From the NCBI GenBank assembly GCA_023957835.1, contig JAMLGP010000001.1, positions 1,853,575 to 1,917,574 of the forward strand: 64,000 bases of DNA, read 5' to 3'. Positions 60,224-64,000 of this stretch are shown here, in pieces; the first letter of the stretch is position 1; each line of letters opens with the position of its first letter. The translations under genes were made by a program, and so were the position numbers. The notes beneath the pieces are model-generated. The model was given only the letters and a program-made list of their open reading frames with translations. It made no database searches and was not told the DNA's origin. The DNA is from Homoserinimonas sp. (GTDB lineage: Bacteria > Actinomycetota > Actinomycetes > Actinomycetales > Microbacteriaceae).

Positions 60224-60910
60224 GTGTCGCCGATGGCGACTGCGGAATGTGGGGGTGCAGTCTTGGCCGATGGGAACGGCGTCGCGGGTGCGTCCGCGCG
60301 GCGCCAGCATGAGCGCCGCAAGGCGAAGGACGAGGCGCGAATTCGAGAGCAATGGGGGCGTTTTGGCAACATAGCCGTTGCGCTGACCCCGGAACGTCAA
60401 AGCACGCGCGCCTGGAGCACGGGCGCGCTGGGCGAAGAGCTGGTCGGGGCGCGGCTTGACCGCATCGCGTCTGAGCGCATCCGGGTGTTGCACGATCGCC
60501 GCATCCCGGGGTCGAAGGGAAACATCGACCACATCGTGGTGACGCCAGTGGGTGTGTGGGTCGTCGACACGAAGCGCTACAAGGGCACCCCGAGTCTGCG
60601 AGTTGAAGGCGGGCTCTTCCGCCCGCGCGTCGAGAGACTTTTCGTCGGCGGGCGTGACCACACGAAACTCGTGGGCGGCGTACTGGGCCAGATCCAGAGA
60701 GTACTCGAGGTCGTGCCAAATGCACCGGTGCGAGGAGTGCTGTGCTTTGTGGATGCGGACTGGCCACTGATGGCCGCCCCATTCAAGGTGGGCGGTGTCG
60801 AGGTGTTGTGGCCGAGGAAGCTCGTGGCGCTGCTCACGGCTACGGGCCCTGAGCGTGTGGATGTCGAAGAGGTCGCGAAAAGAATCGAAGCGAGGTTCCG
60901 CTCGGCCTGA
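60224..60910 (+). CDS. NERD-domain (nuclease-related) protein
   Basis: A 228-residue protein with a charged N-terminal helix (ARRQHERRKAKDEARI) and a NERD domain: WSTGALGEELVGARLDRIAS, HDRRIPGSKGNIDHIVVTPV and GVWVVDTKRYKG contain the Glu, Asp, Asp-x-Lys pattern of the PD-(D/E)xK nuclease fold. NERD proteins probably cut DNA; many lie in defence-type neighbourhoods. The GTG at 60224 is the likely start. The stop is directly adjacent to that of the convergent small membrane gene. No fused helicase or kinase is present. Confidence 0.84.
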   Translation: MSPMATAECGGAVLADGNGVAGASARRQHERRKAKDEARIREQWGRFGNIAVALTPERQSTRAWSTGALGEELVGARLDRIASERIRVLHDRRIPGSKGNIDHIVVTPVGVWVVDTKRYKGTPSLRVEGGLFRPRVERLFVGGRDHTKLVGGVLGQIQRVLEVVPNAPVRGVLCFVDADWPLMAAPFKVGGVEVLWPRKLVALLTATGPERVDVEEVAKRIEARFRSA

Positions 60911-61159
60911 CTAGTGGAACGACCGCCGGACCAGCGTGACAAGTGTTGCGATGACGGCGAGAGCACCAAGAAACAGCGCTATCCATCCTACGAACGGTGC
61001 GAATGTGTGACCGTAGATATCAGTGACACACGACGGGTTGGTGAGTCCGTCAGTGCACCTGCCATCCATGCCGGAGAGCCAGATCCATGTGCCGCCCACG
61101 AGCGCAGCCAGGAGCCAGAGTTTTACCAGGGTTGCTGTCGGGTTCTTACGTCCGCTCAT
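60911..61159 (-). CDS. Small two-helix membrane protein
   Basis: An 82-residue protein with helices at about 9-29 (ATLVKLWLLAALVGGTWIWL) and 55-76 (FVGWIALFLGALAVIATLVTL) and an extracytoplasmic loop with two cysteines (GRCTDGLTNPSCVTD) that probably form a disulfide. The ATG at 61159 is the first in a longer frame that gives a sensible protein. It is convergent with the NERD gene with no bases between. Function unknown; small membrane effectors occur in defence islands, but nothing here proves that role. Confidence 0.62.
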   Translation of the reverse strand: MSGRKNPTATLVKLWLLAALVGGTWIWLSGMDGRCTDGLTNPSCVTDIYGHTFAPFVGWIALFLGALAVIATLVTLVRRSFH

Positions 61160-61247
61160 AACACCCACGCTAGAGGCTGCCACCGACGGGCGAACCCCCG
61201 CATAGGAGGGGAGGCCCGAACACTTCGACGGCGTGGTTCGTAACCCT

Positions 61248-62189
61248 TCACGCTGTCTTCTTGAACACCGCCTCCATGTGCCATTCAAGGAATTCGCGGT
61301 TGGGGCGGTCCGCTCGGCGCTCCGGGCGGGCGATTTCGGTGCCAGCCTTTGCGTATAGAGCGTCCCCATTCCCGAACTCTTCTCGAAGCCGCGGGCTAAC
61401 AGCGAGCCGCAGTTTCGAGTCAACCGCGATGTAGCCGCGATCAAAAAGCGTGTGCATGTCTGAGCGGAGCAACAATCCGTTGTCGGGACGGTGAACCCCA
61501 CCCGCGGCAACCGGGAGAATATGAGCTGCCTCGAGCACGGGTCTAACCTTGTCGCCGGTTATGGCGCAGTGGTACCCGTAGTTGTTGGCGATGACCGCTT
61601 TGAAGGCTGCTTGACCGAGTCGAGGGATCACCAGTTTCGCATCGCCGAACATCTGTGCGCGAATATGCTCGGGCAAGGTTTCAGGGAGCTTTTCTCCCGT
61701 GCGTAGATACTGGCCAACAGCTCGCACGACCGGGTGGTCGGCGGCCAGCTGATCTGTGTCATAGCCTCGACCCCGGACGATCTCGGGGCTCCAATCTGTA
61801 GGTGCGGGTAACCTCTCGTTCATCGGGAAGAACTCTGTCATCCGTAGCAAGACACAACCGATTTCGGTGTCATAAGGCAGAGCCTCCTGCACATGTCGAT
61901 ACTTGCGCACTCGGGCAACTAGCTCATCGAGACTTTTTACGCCGTTACCAGCCCCGAACCACTCCCACGCGTCTAGCACCCGTGCGCGGACGAAGTCATC
62001 GAAGATGCCAGCACCGACAATCTGATTCCCTTCACCGGCCTTCGACTTGAAAAGGAAGAGACCTCCGTGCTCAAGCGCAGCGAATCCCTGTTTCGGACTC
62101 GGCAACCAGAAGTTGACTTGGTCGAGTTCTGAGTGGGTAGAGAGCTGACGGATCCAATTACTGTCCGTCACTCCAACGTAGACCTTCAT
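61248..62189 (-). CDS. HNH endonuclease with EVE/PUA-like N-terminal domain, probable modification-dependent
   Basis: A 313-residue protein. Residues 1-140 (MKVYVGVTDSNWIRQL, NFWLPSPKQGFAALEHGGLF, QIVGAGIFDDF, IGCVLLRMTEFFP) look like a PUA-superfamily fold such as EVE, which can read modified bases. Residues about 205-260 are the HNH nuclease: CAITGDKVRPVLEAAHILPV, PDNGLLLRSDMHTLFDRGYI, with His223, Asn237 and His246. The layout matches modification-dependent restriction enzymes. I use the ATG at 62189, preceded by GAGGAGG; a longer frame upstream adds a stretch without meaning. The reader-domain assignment is inference. Confidence 0.75.
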   Translation of the reverse strand: MKVYVGVTDSNWIRQLSTHSELDQVNFWLPSPKQGFAALEHGGLFLFKSKAGEGNQIVGAGIFDDFVRARVLDAWEWFGAGNGVKSLDELVARVRKYRHVQEALPYDTEIGCVLLRMTEFFPMNERLPAPTDWSPEIVRGRGYDTDQLAADHPVVRAVGQYLRTGEKLPETLPEHIRAQMFGDAKLVIPRLGQAAFKAVIANNYGYHCAITGDKVRPVLEAAHILPVAAGGVHRPDNGLLLRSDMHTLFDRGYIAVDSKLRLAVSPRLREEFGNGDALYAKAGTEIARPERRADRPNREFLEWHMEAVFKKTA

Positions 62190-62317
62190 CGCTAGAGGCG
62201 CCTCCTCGCGAGAATCATACGTGCGACTCGGCAACGGGTGCCCGCAGTCGAGTCCCTTGCAATGCAAAAATGGATATGGTGATGAATTGCCCTTTCGGAG
62301 GAAACCCGAAGTTCGAT

Positions 62318-62758
62318 CTACTTGCTGGACAGTGGGGTGTCATAGTAATTGTCGGATCGTGGCCCAACTTGGGTTGGCCCTAAGACTTTGGCTGGCAGCA
62401 CCGAATGCGCCGGAGACTCAATACTCGATTCAATGTCTTGGCTCCGGGAGGCGTTGACCCACTCCTCAAATCGGAGCCGAAGCCTTCGCGCACTGACTCC
62501 GAATGCATCCCGATCCTCTTTCGAAAGGGATGCTGCCCGCACGAAGGACTGAAATTCAGCTATTCGATGATCGAGCTCCCGAAAACTCTCGCGGACGTCG
62601 AGGAGCAGGCTTCCCTTCCTAACGCGGCCCTCGTGTGTCTCAAAGGCCGAAAATAGAGCTTGTAGCTCAGACGACATGCGGCGAACCCGATCCTCGTCGT
62701 CCTTCTGTTGCCGCTTTTTGGATTCTTCTTTCGAGGAACCAGAAGGTCGAGATCGCAT
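62318..62758 (-). CDS. Charged helical protein of unknown function
   Basis: A 146-residue protein, mostly helical and charged: KEESKKRQQKDDEDRVRRMS, then ALFSAFETHEGRVRKGSLLL and FGVSARRLRLRFEEWVNASR. A coiled-coil or three-helix bundle is likely. The ATG at 62758 is used; a TTG at 62794 would add a short hydrophobic stretch, too short for a membrane helix. It lies between the HNH gene and the divergent helicase gene. I do not recognise a family. Confidence 0.55.
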   Translation of the reverse strand: MRSRPSGSSKEESKKRQQKDDEDRVRRMSSELQALFSAFETHEGRVRKGSLLLDVRESFRELDHRIAEFQSFVRAASLSKEDRDAFGVSARRLRLRFEEWVNASRSQDIESSIESPAHSVLPAKVLGPTQVGPRSDNYYDTPLSSK

Positions 62759-62941
62759 GCTCACAAGTAGAACCCCGCTTGCGGGCCAAAGCAAGGAAAT
62801 TTTTGTGATCGTTGGTTTCGCTCAAAGCGGATCAGTTCTTGCGCCGATGTCGAGCCGGGGTGGTGTGCCCTGATCGCGGTACGTTTGAGACCTTTGGAAC
62901 TCCCGAAGTGCCGGGTAGCCTGACCTCAAGGAATCCTTGAA

Positions 62942-64000
62942 ATGCGCATCATCGATAATGTCAACGAATTGCTTGGCGACGACCTCAAAAACGAGGCCCG
63001 AGTCGGGTCCAAACTGCGTATCGCAGCGTCGACATTCTCCATCTATGCCTTCGATGCGCTCAAGAAGGAGCTTGGCGAGATCAAGGAGCTGGAGTTCATA
63101 TTCACTTCCCGCTCATTTAGCACGACCAAGGCGACGGATAAGCCGGCTCCTGAACGTCGTCTGTTCGATATCAAACACGACACGGAGTCGACACTTTATG
63201 GGTCGGAATTCGAGATCCATTTGCGGAATAAGCTGACTCAGCGCGCGATCGCCCGCGAGTGCGCGGAGTGGGTACGGCAGAAGGTGACGTTTAGATCGAA
63301 CCGCACGGGCGCTCCGATGCAGCCCGTGGCCGCGGTCGATGAGAGTGTCGCATACTTTCCGATCCAGGGCTTCACAACCACCGACCTTGGTTACGAGCGG
63401 GGACCAGCGGTATCGAACTATGTCACGAAGTTCGAGGGACCCAGTGAGACGCGACAATTTGTCCAGCTCTTCGATCAGATCTGGCACAATCCGGACCACC
63501 TCGAGGATGTCACTCAAGAGGTGTACGACCACATTGGGAGCGTCTACGCTGAGAACTCGCCGCAGCGTGTCTATTTCCTGATCCTCTACAACCTCTTCAG
63601 TGAGTTCCTCAATGACATTAACGAGGATGTTCTCCCCAACGATTTGACGGGCTATCAGGACACGTCAATCTGGAGTGCCCTATACAACTTCCAGCGGGAT
63701 GCCGCGATCGGCATCATAAACAAGTTGGAAACTTACAACGGGTGCATCCTCGCCGACAGCGTTGGGTTGGGTAAGACTTTCACCGCGCTCGCCGTCATCA
63801 AGTACTACGAGCTGCGAAATAAGTCGGTGCTAGTGCTCGCGCCGAAGAAGCTCACTGAGAACTGGACGAACTACAACGCAAACTTGACGACAAACATCTT
63901 TGCGAAAGACCGCTTCAATTATGACGTGCTCGCCCATACTGACCTGTCGCGTGAGTCGGGAGAGTCGCTCGGCATTCCGCTCGACCGGGTGAACTGGGGA
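62942..64000 (+). CDS. PLD-like/SNF2-family helicase, 5' part only
   Basis: The reading frame is open to the last base; 353 residues are visible. Residues 1-130 (LRIAASTFSIYAFDALKKEL, LEFIFTSRSFS) resemble the phospholipase D-like domain that precedes many SNF2 helicases; a classical HxK motif is not visible, so it may be degenerate. From about 240 the ATPase starts: YNFQRDAAIGIINKLETYNG, Walker A ADSVGLGKTFTAL near 268-278 and motif Ia VLAPKKLTENW. It is related to the SNF2/RapA-type enzymes of restriction and phage-defence clusters. The rest, probably about 600 residues more, lies outside the window. Confidence 0.85.
   Translation, partial: MRIIDNVNELLGDDLKNEARVGSKLRIAASTFSIYAFDALKKELGEIKELEFIFTSRSFSTTKATDKPAPERRLFDIKHDTESTLYGSEFEIHLRNKLTQRAIARECAEWVRQKVTFRSNRTGAPMQPVAAVDESVAYFPIQGFTTTDLGYERGPAVSNYVTKFEGPSETRQFVQLFDQIWHNPDHLEDVTQEVYDHIGSVYAENSPQRVYFLILYNLFSEFLNDINEDVLPNDLTGYQDTSIWSALYNFQRDAAIGIINKLETYNGCILADSVGLGKTFTALAVIKYYELRNKSVLVLAPKKLTENWTNYNANLTTNIFAKDRFNYDVLAHTDLSRESGESLGIPLDRVNWG

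Noticed and set aside
62405..62656. Plus-strand open frame within the helical-protein gene
   Set aside because: The minus-strand frame has the better coding character (charged helical pattern, ATG) and the plus-strand product has no recognisable features.
1..64000. CRISPR array or insertion sequence
   Set aside because: I found no regularly spaced direct repeats with unique spacers, no transposase and no terminal inverted repeats with target duplication.

Overview
The window looks like chromosomal DNA of a moderately high-GC actinomycete, most likely Micrococcales and plausibly Microbacteriaceae. The evidence is the purine block with an actinobacterial sterol-carrier-like gene beside purF, a DUF3073 gene after purM, an iron-sulfur type PurF, a tandem ppa/tilS/hpt neighbourhood, many GTG and TTG starts, and a single-membrane gene set (Sec lipoproteins, a sortase-type surface protein, an RND pump with no outer-membrane partner). 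No rRNA, CRISPR array, insertion sequence or phage module is visible. Taxonomy is inferred from gene content only.

Left third (1-27 kb). A truncated GNAT acetyltransferase and an acyl-CoA synthetase are followed by a dispersed purine set: purQ-purS (minus), purC-purD (minus), then sterol-carrier protein, a membrane protein, purF and purM (plus). purL, purB, purH and purK/E are not in the window. Between them lie a drug-efflux MFS protein and a citrulline-to-proline cluster (ornithine cyclodeaminase, CtlX hydrolase, divergent Lrp regulator). After DUF3073 come a flavin monooxygenase, a KimA-like permease coupled to a class V aminotransferase-fold enzyme, a PadR/DUF4097 envelope-stress type pair with a palindromic operator, an M20 deacylase, two membrane transport proteins and a stand-alone RND pump.

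Middle (26-51 kb). A DEAD-box RNA helicase with a long leader, an LAxTG-type surface protein, a tryptophan-degradation operon (kynA-kynU-PaaX regulator), a large acyl-CoA dehydrogenase/oxidase, a xylose-type ABC importer with a ROK repressor, RecQ, an MFS/MarR pair, a zinc metallopeptidase, thioredoxin, a HhH-GPD glycosylase, an unusual regulator with two LuxR DNA-binding domains, a small lipoprotein, an SDR, a DoxX protein and an alpha/beta hydrolase. Several structured intergenic elements occur here, the strongest at 37438-37477 and 49331-49396.

Right part (50.8-64 kb). Three tRNA genes (Phe, Asp, Glu) precede an M23 peptidase with a coiled coil, ppa, tilS and hpt. The expected ftsH after hpt is missing. 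From about 55 kb the content changes to accessory genes: a VanZ-RDD fusion, a 1187-residue RecB-nuclease/exonuclease/helicase fusion (TM0106 type), an XRE regulator with operator-like repeats, a NERD-domain protein, a small membrane protein, an HNH endonuclease with a reader-like N-terminus, a charged helical protein and the beginning of a PLD/SNF2 helicase that runs off the window. This stretch is best read as a candidate defence island and is the most promising place for an undescribed system, but its right half lies outside the window.
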